Under the pieces are notes generated by a model that saw only the letters and a program-made list of their open reading frames with translations, did no database searches and was not told the DNA's origin. 64,000 nt of DNA from Jackrogersella multiformis. Its lineage: Eukaryota > Ascomycota > Sordariomycetes > Xylariales > Hypoxylaceae. The stretch spans positions 3,720,001 through 3,784,000 of the forward strand of contig CADCXD010000004.1 in assembly GCA_902806575.1 (NCBI GenBank), read 5' to 3'. This document shows, in pieces, positions 32,090 to 45,404 of the stretch; within the stretch, counting starts at the first letter, position 1; each line of letters opens with the position of its first letter. Made by a program: the position numbers and the translations under genes.

Positions 32090-34868
32090 TTTTATTGTTT
32101 CCTATTCTTGTCGAACAGCAAAGATGTTGGTTACATAGGTAAAAAGGAAAAAAAGAATGAAGGAATATTAGGTACATTTTATATCTTTGCCGCATAGACA
32201 GCAGCATGGGTAAGGTACCTAAGGTAGGACCTACCACCTAATACGTACCAATATTCGAAGCCATCCCTTGTAGCGCCTGCCCACTGTACACCGGAGATGG
32301 AATCCCGGGATTGGCAGCTTCGGCTTGGCCACGGAGCACAAACGGCGCCGACATCGCCGCATACGCACGTACCTTGATACTAATACCTATAAATACAGTG
32401 GGTTATAGTGGTGACGCCATCCTAAAGACAGCTGGAGCTAGATCCGTTGCACTGATCCCAGTACAAGCCATCTTTGTACTAGTATTCGTCACAAAATCGG
32501 CCCCTTTACTTAAATATATATTTTAATTATGGTCTCAACATGACAGACAGAAAGGAACAAGGTACCTTATCTTGCAGATCAAAGTCGATCAGGTAACATC
32601 AGATCGTGAGGCGAGCTGCATCCCACATTCAGGACTGGAGGAAAAGGGGGTTTGGTAGGGGGAATAAACCTTGTCGAGCAAACACTTGAACTACACAATT
32701 TTACGTATTGATAATTTAATATATGGTATAGTAAATAGAGAAGCTTCATTAGGGTGGTATCTACCTATAAGTAAATGTAATGAAAATGAGGTATGGATAA
32801 GATTGTGCTGTTATGGACGTGCAGTTAACCGCTTCCAGGTTACCCCTATTCTCATTGTAATTTACATACAGTTGCGCCTGAGTATCACCACCACCACCTT
32901 CTCAGATCACTAGTTACTAAGGGCAGTGTTGTGTCAGTTTACCTTTAAACAATGTCACCAGATGTCTCATTCATGTCTCTCAATTTCTCCGTAGATTCCT
33001 TCATCTTGTTGTCTTCGGCATAGCTCCCGTTTCTAGGTACCCAAGATGATAGTCCTCGAATTATTTGCTCTACTAAGCGGCGAGAGAAAAGATCTGCAGA
33101 ATAGTCTATGTCAGACTAGAATCGGCAACGGAGGCAGTGGGCCTTACATCTTAGGGGCGGCTTTTCTGACTAACGTTATGGTATCAATGAATATTGGATC
33201 TGGTCACGTCGAGTTCTGAAGTCATGAATTCTACTAAGTATTTTCCGTAGAAATATCTACAAATACCATTAAAAGGACGGTGAATAAGTGATGGGTCTAT
33301 CAATCTTCATATCATTACGTATCAACCCCTATTATGCAGATATTTATCGATGAACATTTTAGGTACCTACCTGTAACCGTGGATATATCCCACTCCTCCA
33401 TCCCTCTATCGTTACCTCCCCAACAACCTCACGTCAACCACTCCCAGGGCACCCTAATGGAACCCGAGCAATCACAGAACTAGGCAGCTATATAAGGAGT
33501 AATAATACAACAGGTCATTGCCCTTAGGGGCTGTTACAAGTGGCTCAATAGCATAGTGCTCGAACCACGGCTCGCTAGAATGGCGGGTTCGAATCAAGTT
33601 CAAATCAATTCTTTTTTTCAAACCCGAACTTTTTATACCCAGATAGGATAAAATATTCATATATTTATCGTGTATAGCTGTATGACAAATCAGCAACTGG
33701 AAAATATGCATTACCTTAGGTATCTTATCTCTGAATACAAGTTTGGGTTACTTAAGTAGATAGGTCGATGATATGTACGCTTACACACCTAATTGACTAA
33801 GTTTAGTAATGTAGAAAATGGTCTATATCTGGAAAGTGAGGTATGTCATGGAATATTAAAGCATCCATGGATAGGATAGTTCTTAATGCTTACAAGTTAC
33901 GAAGGTTTAAGCCACCCAATAAATATAACACCGTGAAGCATAACAAAACCCCATGATATTATCAAGAGATTACTTTTTTTTATAAAATCCAAAAAAGGCT
34001 ATTATAACAAGCCGTAAAGGTATATCATACTTAATCCAGTATGATTTAAAAGTGAAACTACAAGCCTTAATTAATATATCTAGTGGCATAATTACCTCGC
34101 TTCTCATAACTTAGAAGTACCAGAATTTACCCCTTTTCCTTTACAAAAATGTGAATTTTCGTTATGGAAGCTTAAGCAGAGCGGACAGAAACTGACTTGC
34201 CTTTATATAAGCCTTTAACACCTTTAATGGAAGTAGATATAAACATAATAGATGCTTTTCTCTTGTGTTGGTATACCTACCTACGCACCGCAGCCGTAAT
34301 TCCTCCAGGGCCTACAGCCCTGCCGTCCTCAAGCCCTTCGAAAATGGCGGAGCTTCATATCCCACCATCATGTGAGTGCCCAAACCCGCAAGTTGACCGT
34401 CAACTGCGCTCACGATGTCGAAAATCCACCCTCCCCTCCTTCCCTCCATACGGGTACCTGCCAGGTCTAAGCCCTTACATTCTATTCTCCCACTGATCTG
34501 ACCCAGAAGTTTTGTTTACCTTTTCCCCTGCCCACCTGTTCAGCAATCCAACCCTCTCAGGTAAACTTCCTGCCCAAACACGAAATTCCAGTTCTCGCTT
34601 CAGAGATCTTGGGATTTTCATCCGCAGTGGTTTCTTCTTCTGTAAAACCTCATATCACAGCTGAGATTTCTGGCAGCCGTGACACTATTATTTTTTCTGG
34701 GCATCTCATTGCCTGTACTTGTGTTTTCCCATCCGCATTTGAGTGGAAGCTCAACGCGAAGTTTCATTTCCCTTCATTTGTCCATACACCATTCCATTCC
34801 ATACTCCATTCTCACCAGCACCTACCCCAATCGTAGATCTAAGCAAGTGTAACTTGCCATTACCAACC
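32090..34868. other. 2.8-kb AT-rich intergenic region
   Basis: It lies between the divergent PaxU-like and F-box-like genes. Short frames at 32311-32526, 32671-32913, 33472-33711 and 34197-34496 lack start context, motifs or splice partners. A GGTTCGAATC near 33590 looks like a tRNA T-loop but cannot be closed into a stem. The last ~250 bp are pyrimidine-rich and are probably the leader of the F-box-like gene. Confidence 0.5.
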
Positions 34869-36827
34869 ATGTCTCAGGAGGCCCCCGACCTCAAGATCGG
34901 AGAGATCTTGCACTGTATCGGCAAGAATGTAAGTAGGAAGGCGAGTACCCACACCCCATAGCAACTGCTGACAGCATCCCCGCAGGTCCACCATCGCCAG
35001 ACGCTGTTGAACCTCTGCCGCGCCAGTAAGCAATTCCACAAGATATTCTCGGAGTATCTGTACAAGGACTTTGCGATCTGCGAGAGCAACCGCGACTGGC
35101 TCTACGATTCGCTCAAGGTCGCCCTGCTCGTAGGGAACGAAGATGGCCTGAAGCACGTCCGCCACTTTTCCTTCTGCGTCTACCAAGACACCAGCCTCTC
35201 AACGGGTAATATTCAGAACGCCATCCATTACCCAAGTAAGTCGTGCTTTGCAGTCTCCTCGACACCCGGTATTCGGTGCTAACTAGAAACAGGCGAGGTT
35301 AGCCAGAATCCAGCGTGGTGGATGACAGTGAATTTCAACCTGTCCTACCTGCTAACCGTGATGAAGCGTCTGGAGAGCTTCACGTAAGTATCAAATTAAG
35401 TCGTGATTATAAAGGAATCATAGCATTCGCTGACATAGCAAATCAGGTGGCTTGGATACCCTATCCACACGAGCACGCTGGGTTACCTGCAGGAAATCAC
35501 CTCCCTAAAAGAGGTGATGTTAGAGTATCCGCCGAACCTCGAGATGAGAATGGGTCGAAAGGTGAACAGGAACCTTATTCCCATTATACCACCAGACGCA
35601 CATCTATGGAGAAACTTAGTTCTGAACCACATGATGGCACCAATGCCCGCCTTCCAGAATCTCCAGCGATTACATCTACACAATCTGTGTGGTTTTGAGT
35701 TCTCGGTTTGGCGAACTATTATCGTCAAGCTTCTGCTCAACTCCCCAGGCTTGTCGGACCTGGGCCTCTCGATTTCCAGCGCCCACCGCTGGCGTTCTTC
35801 GCAGGTCGCAATTCACCAGGATCGGATGGAACGCCACCCAGCCCACTTCCTGGGCCAGCTATGCCTCCTGTACCGCCGGTCGGGTGGCCGGCCTTTGGCT
35901 CTGCGATCTTTACATCTGGGTCATTACATGTTCATCTTGCGTCCCGTTAGGGGATCAGACGGGCTTCGACCGCTGTTCCCGGACGAGCACACGGACGGCA
36001 ACGTTCTAGACATGTTGGTGGACTTGTCGCAGCTGCAGGAACTGAGTCTGGACTTAGTTGGCGATAAAGCCTTCCCCGGCATCGTGGACGGCATGCCTGG
36101 TATCTGGTGGTGGCCGACGGCGCCGGGCCCGACTCCGAAGCTGGAGAAGCTCTTCGTGAGGATGCCAACGACATGGCTCGTGCGATGGGCCAAAGGCATC
36201 GTCGAGGGAGGGGCTAACCTCAAGCAGATCAAGGTGAACGAGGCTTATCTTCTTGGAACATGGGGATACGACGTAGACAATGCGCATCGATCCTCCCTCG
36301 CCACGCAGTGGACTGGCCTGCTCGCTTGCAACCCTCGCGAGGTGATGTTCTACGGAGCCAAGAACGACAAAAGATCGTTCGACGAGACGACAGCGTGTCA
36401 ATCAATCCGATACCTTGCAACATCTAACCGTCTATTCCATGCCAGAATCCCCGTTATAGCCTCCCGCATGCCTCAGCTGGAGGGTCTGTGGATCATTGAC
36501 AAAAACTCTCATCGCGGCAACAATACATACCTTGATAAAGGAGAGTTTTCGTTCACAATCGTCCAGCAGAAGAAAGCTTTTTGGGCAAATGTTGCTCACG
36601 GTGCAGCCACGATGATTCCAGCCCTCAAGTTCTTCCGACTGTTTTCTATCACCTGGCGAATCGAGCGCACCACGGCCGGGGTGCGTTTGCACGAGCTGGA
36701 TCGAATGGAGAATGAGACCGAAATCCCTGACTTGTTCCGAATCTCGACCCCGTATGAGTTCGGGGCGGCACATGCGGCGAAGTTCTGGATCGACAACAGA
36801 CCAAGAGACAGGGACGAAGTTTTTTGA
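34869..36827 (+). CDS. F-box-like protein with LRR-type C-terminal region
   Basis: Four exons (34869..34928, 34986..35235, 35293..35383, 35447..36827) give 593 residues; all three introns are under 65 nt and each keeps the frame. Residues 3-50 (DLKIGEILHCIGKN, then TLLNLCRASKQFHKIFSEYLYKDF) match the pattern of an F-box, which would bind Skp1 in an SCF ubiquitin ligase. The rest has Leu-rich units such as LQRLHLHNLCGF, SPGLSDLGLSIS and LSQLQELSLDLVG, consistent with an irregular LRR substrate-binding fold seen in the large lineage-specific F-box families of filamentous fungi. No target can be inferred. The first exon is only 60 nt, so single-frame gene callers would miss the N-terminus. Confidence 0.8.
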
Positions 36828-39571
36828 GACTCCTCGGTTCGGAAGTCGAGTGAATGAGCTAGGTAAATATGGAATGCTGGAACAATGTGTGCCTAGCAAT
36901 GTGTGCCTAGCATGATGTACCATTATTAGCTTCCTGTAACGATACGCGGATCATAGCAATAGCCTAGGTAGGTTAGGTACACAATGGAAACGACTAGGCA
37001 CGCACGATTTGTTACCTACTTCTATAGTTCTATAGTAACTATTCCGAGTGATTATGTTGTAATCGGGGTAAATGTGCTAAACCGAGTAGGCCGAGATGCT
37101 GTTATCAGGTATAATCATCATAATGAGGTTTTATTATATCTGATAGTACCGCCGGCGTGAGGTATCTTGGCACCCTAGTCAAGTCTTCCGGCTCTCCTTG
37201 GCTAGAATTCTAAAGCTGTTCCCGCGCTGCACGTGTTGTAAATTCTGGATGCAATTCTAAGTGGCCGTGACTGACCTTCTCTTGTCACATCTAGATAGCG
37301 TCATCCACCTTCTAATCTTAAGAGGCGATGATAATCCAGTCGTTCTGTTATCTTCATCAGAGATTACATCGTGTCTGAAATGACGATTCTTTTCTTTGGC
37401 GCCTTAAACACTAGACGAAGCTTCTCCGAAAATAGCCCCCCACGTAAATCCCGCATAACGAATACACTAGATGTCACGACGGCCAAGCGGAACTGACACT
37501 GTCGATCGGGACGGCTCTTGAAGAGGATTCGGGAACGGGATTCCTAGGATCAGGACGGGAAGACGGTCTTTATCGTGGCCAAATATAACGAAGAGAACTC
37601 CAACTTCCCAAATCGTCAAGATGAGGGGTGTGGTTGCAGGCGGCCGATCGCATCGGGGCCATGCTTGGAGCTTTTCCAAGGTCAGTTATGAATTTTGTTT
37701 CTCGGCGTGAATGTCCGCTCCTTCAACGACAGCCCGGTAAGATGAAATTCATCGCGGGTAACCAAACCTTCTTGTTACAGCGGAGTGGGATGAGGATATG
37801 GTCGCAGCTAGCAGCCTACTGGAGTACCAAGGATGAATAAGTCAAGTTGGCTGTGATTGGATTTTGAAGTTGCACTTAAGCATCGTCGCCCAAGGCTAGT
37901 GACGATGACAATATACCCGTCCGTCCTGATAAGTATCGGGCTCGCCAGCGGTTTCACAATCCTTCGTTCCATATTACCTACCTAAGGTACACTGCCCCCT
38001 CCTGATCTGGATCAACTTCGGTGGCTGAATTTAGCAGCCATGTTGCGTCCCAGCGTCCGTGGCACCAACCACTAAGGTTCATATCTATCGGCAATAGTTG
38101 TGACCACTAGAGATGCCGGCAGTGTTCCCAAGCGAGACGAAGAAAAGAAGAATCGGGAGGAATCGGTAGCGGATAGACGGGTTCTTGTGTCTGTCAACAT
38201 GACGGGTACCTAGGTAGGCAACAATCGGCCTCGCAGAAAGCTGCCCGAATAGCTACCTAGACACCTAGGTAGCTCGTCCATCTACTGATTCCGATATTCA
38301 AGTGATACAAGATTCCTTCGAGCTCCGTCGTATTCATGCATTTTTACCTATTTCTTACCTATCATCTCTTTTATCATCTCTTTAAATGGATACCCCTTCT
38401 TTTTTTTCCGTTAGATGATATGTTTTGTGTTTCCGACGTGGACAGTGATACGAACAGAACCGAAGCTGATGGGCTGATGTGGTCAAACTATTATTCGTGG
38501 AGTTTTACACTAGTGTATAGCAGATTCGCAGGTTATCTACTCTTCAGACCTTAGCTGGGTTAAATAGTCAGATCCATTATATACCAAAGTTGGTTATATT
38601 GAGAATCTATGAAAGAGTAAAGAAAGAGTAAAGAGTGAAGAGTCTAAAAAGGGTTTCCGATGTATACCTGGGTACGATGTAAAAGTTCTTTCCTTAGATG
38701 GTCATTGGCTTCCAAAGTTCTTACCTGGCTATAGGCTTTCCTTTAACTTTCGTTAGCCCTTCTGCCCTTCCAAGTGTGCACACCTAGTATTACCTACCAT
38801 AATAGTGGGTAGCTTCCCTTTGCCCCGCTGTCCCGACACAAAGCGGGTTGCCATTGTCGAATTGGAATGGTCCGCTCGGGTCCTTGGAGTGGGGTTCCTT
38901 TCAGAGGTGAGAGGGGTTCCTCCCTGTTAATGCGGGGTGTTGCCGGCTTCCCAGATTTAATTTATTCTCGTGGTAACCTTTTTCTCAAGCTACCCCGGTT
39001 TACCTTGGTTAGCAGCCCTGCTAGAGGTTACCTAAGCTTCTAGGCTAGGTACCTAAGTAGGTACTTACCTAGGTGGGCTGGCAGGCTGGGTGGTTAGGTA
39101 CCTAGGTACATGGGTACCTCGTTTAAAATGGACCAGGGTCTCAGGGTTGTTGCTTGTTCCTGAGAATCCCGGTGGTGTACCCAATGGCGGTCCAATGGCG
39201 TTTCCGATAGTGACGAAATCTCCTGCATCACCGCAACTTTCTTTTCTCTCCATCTTCTTCTCTCTGCATTGCAACACAACTACAACAAGTGCTCGACCTA
39301 TTAACATAAGTCTAACCAAAATCGTACACCTCTTCCAGTCGGCTATTTTTGGCACCTGACTGATTCTACTCCCATCATATCCAATCCCTTTTTCCCGTCA
39401 CTGGCTGTGACACCGACACCTACAGACTTCTCTCCTTCACTATTATTTTATTTGATTTTGGCCTAGATTTCTATATTCCTCTCCCGTCTCATACTGCTAC
39501 CCTTTCCCCTCGGAGCATGCTTCCCCTGCGCACACCTACCACCTCGTTGTATTGGAAATCAGTTAGAAAAC
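36828..39571. other. 2.7-kb intergenic region upstream of the PFK-2 gene
   Basis: No supported gene. It has TACCTAGGTAGG motifs at 38207-38273 and a dense patch at 39043-39113, and an AAAGAGTAAAGA direct repeat near 38611-38640. The ~210 bp before the PFK-2 ATG are pyrimidine-rich, as expected for a strong fungal leader. Frames at 37467-37840, 38336-38554 and 39065-39359 lack features. Confidence 0.5.
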
Positions 39572-41118
39572 ATGGCACCGAAAACTAATGGCCGTGCCGT
39601 CCAGGTCGAGGACACCAAGATCTGCGTAGTGATGGTTGGCTTACCTGCACGTGGGAAGAGCTACATAGCACAGAAAGGTACCACATGCTCTCACCGTCTC
39701 GATAATATCCAAATTCTCCTAGCCTATGTGAAACCATCCAAGATCCTATGAACTAACATGTCTCACTCGCCTCCAAGCCCAGAGGTATCTCCAATGGCTC
39801 TCGATCGACGCCAAGACCTTCAACGTCGGCAATTATCGCCGTCACGATGCTCCCCAACCGTCAGCCGATTTCTTCGACACTTGCAATGCCGAGGGAGAAC
39901 GGAGGCGTCGAGTCGCCGCCGAGGCAGCCATTGCTGACATGCTGGGCTGGTTTCGCCAGGGAGGTGTGATTGGGATCCTCGATGCAACCAACTCAACAAA
40001 GGAGCGAAGGAAATGGGTATATGACACGTGCACACGCGAGGGTATCGAAGTGCTGTTCGTGGAGTCCAAGTGCGATGACGAGAGCCTCATTATGGCCAAC
40101 GTCCGAGATGTCAAGACTACTAGCCCCGACTACAAGGGTCAGGATCCAGAAAAGGCCTCCCTGGATTTCCGCAACCGGATAAAAAACTACGAGAAGGTGT
40201 ACAAATCTATCGACGCCGACGGCGATGAGAACCAATATACCTACCTGAAGATCATGGATGTCGGTTCTCAGGTCATTATCAACCGTATACAAGACTACTT
40301 GCAGAGCCGGGTCGTCTACTACCTTATGAACCTACATATCCGGCCTAGGTCAGTATGGCTCTCGAGACACGGCGAGTCGCTATACAATCTTTATGGGCGA
40401 ATTGGAGGCGACGCGGATCTGTCCCCACGAGGGCATCAGTATGCCAAGAGGTTACCTGATCTAGTCCGCCAGTCTGTCGGTGTAGGTTGAACCCCATATA
40501 ATCATTCCTCCTGTTATTCAAGATCCTCTTATAATTTTACCGGGTGAAGAGACTAATATATCTTGATAGGATGATCGACCCCTTACCGTATGGACGTCGA
40601 CCTTAAAACGTACTATACAGACAGCCCGTTTCTTACCCGAGAATTACAACCAGCTGCAGTGGAAAGCGCTGGACGAACTCGACGCCGGTGTCTGCGATGG
40701 CATGACGTACCAGGAGATCAAGGACGTGTATCCGGAGGACTTCGTGGCACGTGATGAGGACAAGTATAACTACCGCTACCGTGGCGGCGAGTCGTACCGG
40801 GACGTCGTCATCCGACTCGAGCCCATTATTATGGAGCTCGAGCGGTCCGAAGACATCCTCATCGTAACCCATCAGGCCATCCTCCGTTGCATATACGCGT
40901 ACTTCATGAAGAAGGACCAGTCTCGCAGCCCCTGGATGAACGTCCCGCTTCACTGTCTCATCAAGCTGACCCCGCGCGCTTACGGCACCGACGAGGAAAG
41001 GTACCAGGCCGATATCCCCGCCGTCAGCACGTGGCGCGGCAAAGGCAGCACCGCCAAACATGAAGACCCCATACCGGAGGCGAGCCTGGGCTTCACTCCC
41101 ACAGCAGCTGTACACTAA
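39572..41118 (+). CDS. 6-phosphofructo-2-kinase / fructose-2,6-bisphosphatase
   Basis: Three exons (39572..39677, 39778..40481, 40570..41118) give 452 residues. The kinase half starts with Walker A GLPARGKS (23-30) and continues RYLQWLSIDAKTFNVGNYRR. I chose acceptor AAG at 39775-39777 because it restores this conserved stretch; the CAG just after it shifts the frame. The phosphatase half has RHGES with His233 as phospho-acceptor, STLKRT, the acid-containing LDELDAGVCDGM, and VTHQAILR with the second catalytic His. Both activities therefore look intact. The enzyme makes and breaks fructose-2,6-bisphosphate, the activator of PFK-1 and inhibitor of fructose-1,6-bisphosphatase, in the cytosol. 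It is close to the minimal catalytic length, without the long N-terminal extension of yeast Pfk26. Confidence 0.93.
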
Positions 41119-41996
41119 ACCCATCCTAACTAAGCTCGGCAGCCTCAGCTTTTGGTATTATGACTATGATGACTACTCTACTAGTACGCATGGGCGACGG
41201 ATCAGGGGGGCGGACATCCACGACATGGCCACAATTATTATTAACCACCTCGGTAAACTACCCAGACGAATGATCCGGCGGGCTGGCTCTGAAGGCAGGC
41301 GTATCAACGGAAGAATCATACACACGACGGTTTTGCTCTCGGCTTGGGGTTCATTGTTATTTTTTCATCTTTTACCAAAACTCAAGGTTTTTTTCTTTCT
41401 TAAAAACTCGGCAGCCGGCTTTGTGGATAAAAAAAAGAAATCGCTGCTTCGTTCTGCATTTGATATTAATAGAGCGGGGGCGGGCTGCTTAAACTTGCAT
41501 CGCATGAGATTTATGTGCCTAGAGTAGGATGCGCGCGCGTGCTGCGGATGTATGTATGTGTACCTGCCTAGAGGTATGTATGTACCTTGTATGGATGTAT
41601 ATCGAACGTAGTAGAGCGGATGGGAACTGGTGACCACGGTGGAGATTTAGAATTGAAGATAAAGATGAAGATGGATACCTAGGTAGCCAGGTCAATGATA
41701 CTCCCTACTTTTTTTACAAATCTTCTTTTTTTTTTCTCGTGTTGATACTGTATCGTTCATGAATACGTACATAATCCCGGATCCATACTACCGTTTTCTC
41801 AAATGTTTCCAAGTTTTCCCTACTAGGTATGCGAAATCCAAGAAAGCAAAAGCACGATAACATTATCATCACCAAGCCTGCCTACCGATACCTACACAAA
41901 CCGCGGGTAAGCGCTACGATATCTATCTACCTAAGTCGAGCGAGCGGAAGCACTCTGCGATTTCTCGAGAGGCCGGATGCGAGTATGTGCTTAGGG

Positions 41997-42023
41997 GTAG
42001 GTAGGTAGGTAGGTAGGTAGGTA
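41997..42023. repeat. (GTAG)n microsatellite
   Basis: About seven uninterrupted GTAG units. Confidence 0.9.
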
Positions 42024-42373
42024 TGCCGGATACCAAGCATAATCGATCTCACTCGCTTTGTTTTACTTCGATATATAAGTTCAACTTCGATAGGTAAGTA
42101 TGCTCCCTGCTCCCTTTCTTATCACAGATGGATTATACACATGCACGTCGAGCTGCCGATACTTGAGATAGGATGGGATCTAAGACTTTGATAATAAGGT
42201 AGGTACGGTAAATTATACACCTCCGTCACTTCGCTTTTATGACAATTTCGCTTGACAGCACCGCACCTGCATCCACACCACCCAAGCTTAAACCCATCCG
42301 ACCTACTCGTCGACGCGAGGATAGATGTCTTTCACCGACTTAGGCAGCTAGCCTCTGTACTCCTAAGTAAGCG

Positions 42374-42398
42374 GGCAGGCAGGCAGGCAGGCAGGCAG
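42374..42398. repeat. (GCAG)n microsatellite
   Basis: About six GCAG/GCAGGCAG units ending about 20 bp from the stop codon of the small secreted protein gene, in its 3' untranslated region. Confidence 0.9.
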
Positions 42399-42419
42399 AC
42401 AGTCAAGCAATCAGCCAAG

Positions 42420-43118
42420 CTAGCAGACGTCGTAATCGGGGAGCCCGGCGCCCTGGTAAACGAAGCCGGCCTGCCACTGGGGGGCGTCGCTGCTGACGAC
42501 GGTGCCGACCTGGCCGTTGGAGACGCACAGGCTCTCGGCGGAGATGAGCTGGTTGCCGATGAAGCCGGTGTCGGTGGCCAGGGTCTGGCACAGCGAGCAG
42601 AAGAAGCCCCAGCACGTGCCGAACTGGAAGGTCAGGCACGCGTTGGACGCCACCGTGATCGCCTGGTCCAGCGCCAGCACCTCGTCGATTATCCGGTTGC
42701 AGTCCGAGTCGCGGGGCGCGGGGTTCTGGGGTAGAGGGTGGTTAGTTAGTAGGATGGTGGATAGTGTGGGATGGGAGTGAGATGAGATAGGGGCTGGGTT
42801 GGGATTTTAGGGATCATGTTGAGGACCCTAATGGATTGAGAAACTCAACTATAGAGAAAAGAGGGCGACAAAGAGAAATACAAGACGAACCGTGCTTTTG
42901 CACTCGAAGAAGGCGTTCGTGGCGCGTGATGATAGGGCTGTGGTCGCGGGAAGCTCCTTCAAGTTCACCTTGTCGAGCTTCAGCGACGGGTGAGCGGTAA
43001 CAGTCTCGAGCCCGGCATAGGGCTGAGGCCGTCGCGCTTCTCTGTATGTGCGGGCTGATCCCTCCACCATAGAAGCCGCGAGGCCGGCGATCAGCGTTAG
43101 GAAGAAGGTTGGTTTCAT
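42420..43118 (-). CDS. Small secreted cysteine-rich protein
   Basis: Two exons (complement of 42891..43118 and 42420..42725) joined across a 165-nt phase-0 intron that ends CTACCCCAG, with a CTAACTAAC branch site, give 177 residues. Residues 1-22 are a signal peptide. A variable linker follows to about 70, then a cysteine-rich domain with eight Cys (FECKS, SDCNR, NACLT, GTCWGFFCSLCQT, ESLCVS and the C-terminal YDVC). An even number of cysteines and the Cys at the very end suggest four disulfides. No enzymatic motif is present and I do not recognise a named family. Size, secretion and cysteine content fit an effector-like or surface protein; host interaction is inference only. The donor is GTTCGT, unusual after GT but needed to keep both conserved halves in frame. 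Confidence 0.75.
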
Positions 43119-45404
43119 GGTGGCAGAAGATATAATTGCGTAATTAGGAGAGATCGACACAAGTTACGGGTTCCCGGGAGTTGGTACGAGATCTCCTCCA
43201 GCTGGACGAACATATGCATACTTTTATATTGGCTCCCCACGGACATGTCCCGCGCTTGGCTGCAGGCAGACGGTGAGCAGATGGGAATACCCCCCGACGG
43301 ATGTGGTAACCTCAACCCTTAGGACCTGCCGGATGAGGGTTTGTATGACCCTCGCCCTTATGGGCAGATAATAGCTCGCGGTCGAGACCTGCTCACAGCT
43401 CAGCTCATGATCAATCTGGAGACTGGCCGTGATGCCCGTATCCATGCTCCCACCAGACGATGGATATGCCGACCCTACAAGTCTGGATCCTCCATCGCCT
43501 AAGCCTCGCGGATCCCGGCATCGTCCAATGAGGTGAGGCTTGCTCAGCAGCTTGTAAGGCACCGAGCTCCACCTCAGCCGTTTCTATCACATCCCCATCC
43601 CATACCCATGCGAAGGTGTTCTAGAGAATGCCACAGAAGGCCGAACAGATCCGCGCGTCGGCCGTGATACGACACGAGCCAAGTAATTACTTGCTCTTGC
43701 CGTCCTCACAGCTACCGCATTAAGATGCCTCCTCCCAACGGTGTCACATCATGTTGTAACGTGGTACTAATTTCCGACCCTATAAAATGAGGACGCGGAA
43801 ACGGAGACGGGAGGGGGAAGGGGTATGGTTTGACCGATGATGGTAAGACCGACCCATCACCGCTAAAAGAGTAGGCTGAGGCTCGGGAATAGACCGAATA
43901 GGGGTAACAGAAGACCTTCTCTTCAAGATGATAGCTTTCCGGCACCGGTGAGCAGCGAAAGTCATACATAAGAACGTTTCCTCAGCAGTATGAATACATC
44001 TAATATCCGCAAAGCAGTTTTAATATGGACTTACCGGAGACAACCTGGATAGCGGATACGCTTCTCTATAGGAATCTCTCTCGTAATCTATCGAAGAGGA
44101 AGCTTATTGGGCCCATCGTTACCAAACCTACCAAGCATCAATCTATCTCACGTTGGTCATGAGATAGATTAATGGTTTGGTGAGCTGGTACCGAGAATCT
44201 AATTTTAAACGAACCGACGATGCCGCGGGTAGGACTTTGAGGGATTCAGTCCGAGTCTTGGACACGGGAGGCGCGTGAGCAGCTAGGATAGGGGTTCTAT
44301 CGCGAGCCAGAACGAAGGAGAGCGATGTCGACTTTAGCCGCGGATTTATCCAATGCAACGGTATGCAGCTGCAATGCAGCTCAACCGCGACCTCACGTCA
44401 AGAGAGCGCCCGGCAATAGATTAAAACATAGCAGAAGTACCCGGCAGCCTGGAAGGATTGAGTAGGTAATAATATGAGGAGCAGAGTCCGGTATTGCTCG
44501 ATATTGTTTTCATTTGGGACACGCCCTTAATATCGAGAGGTGAAGACTGAAGAGCGCCTGGAGCCAAGATGGAAGAAGCGGCTGGGGTATGAGGTATGAG
44601 TTACGAGGTATACAAGGGACCTAGGGAAGAAATATGAGTTCTGAACCATACCGTTAGGTAACATACCAGAGTTATCGAAGCCAGGGCGAAGGGATTGCCT
44701 ATTGCAATCTTGAGCTCAAAATCATATAACTAGGAGTCAGAACCTAGCATACCTGATGAGATTGTAGGTTTTAATAGACAATTTAAATTAAAAATAAATA
44801 AAATCCTCTTGCCTTCACAGAGTATTAGGGAAATATATGACTTAGTAGGTGTTTTGTGTTGAATATATTATACTTATCTCTTAGTCCACATAAGTTCGGA
44901 GGCTATCATCTATAATCATCACAGCTTTCTGTACCAGCATAGGTCTAAGTCAACTATACTCATTATAAATAAATAGAAAAAGTATGAGTACTTAGATAAA
45001 TAAGGGTTCGAAGAGCCGCGAGAAAGTGTTACAGACCTATATAAATGTTGAGGGTGAAAGTGAAGTGAAAATGCTGTCACGGAATCTTTATTGAAGATGA
45101 GAGTGAAGAACTAGGATGAGGTTATCTTGGCCTAAGTACCTAGGTACTTGGTGTAAGTATTAATAGAGGGTCCATAATTTTAGCAATCCGGTGCACGGGC
45201 CACGTCAGTTTGTACCGTGGGTAGCACAAGCAGGCGGGATAGCCACTTCTGTTTATCAGACCTTTTTTCTGCTATCGATAAGCAAAAAAAAACCCATAAG
45301 GATTGAACATAGAAACATTTATCCAACCAACCCACTTCTAAAAGATCGCATTTCAAGATCTCATTCTACCAATACACCACCAATCGCAACGCCTTCTACA
45401 CAAG
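43119..45404. other. 2.3-kb intergenic region, divergent promoters
   Basis: It lies between the secreted protein gene (-) and HAS1 (+). 44740-45010 is very AT-rich. A TACCTAGGTAC motif lies at 45138. Frames at 43224-43562, 43712-43969 and 44143-44358 have no features. Confidence 0.5.
43221..43230 (-). promoter_or_regulatory. TATA box of the small secreted protein gene
   Basis: AATATAAAAG on the minus strand, about 103 nt before the ATG, matches the TATA consensus in sequence and spacing. Confidence 0.5.

Larger units (their letters stand above)
41119..42419. other. Convergent spacer with simple repeats
   Basis: It lies between the PFK-2 gene (+) and the small secreted protein gene (-). It holds a (GTAG)n tract at 41997-42023 and a (GCAG)n tract at 42374-42398. 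A 155-codon frame at 41060-41527 overlaps the PFK-2 end in another register. No gene was called. Confidence 0.55.

Noticed and set aside
33520..33610. Possible tRNA (GGTTCGAATC near 33590)
   Set aside because: The T-loop is present but the bases after it cannot close the T-stem or an acceptor stem.
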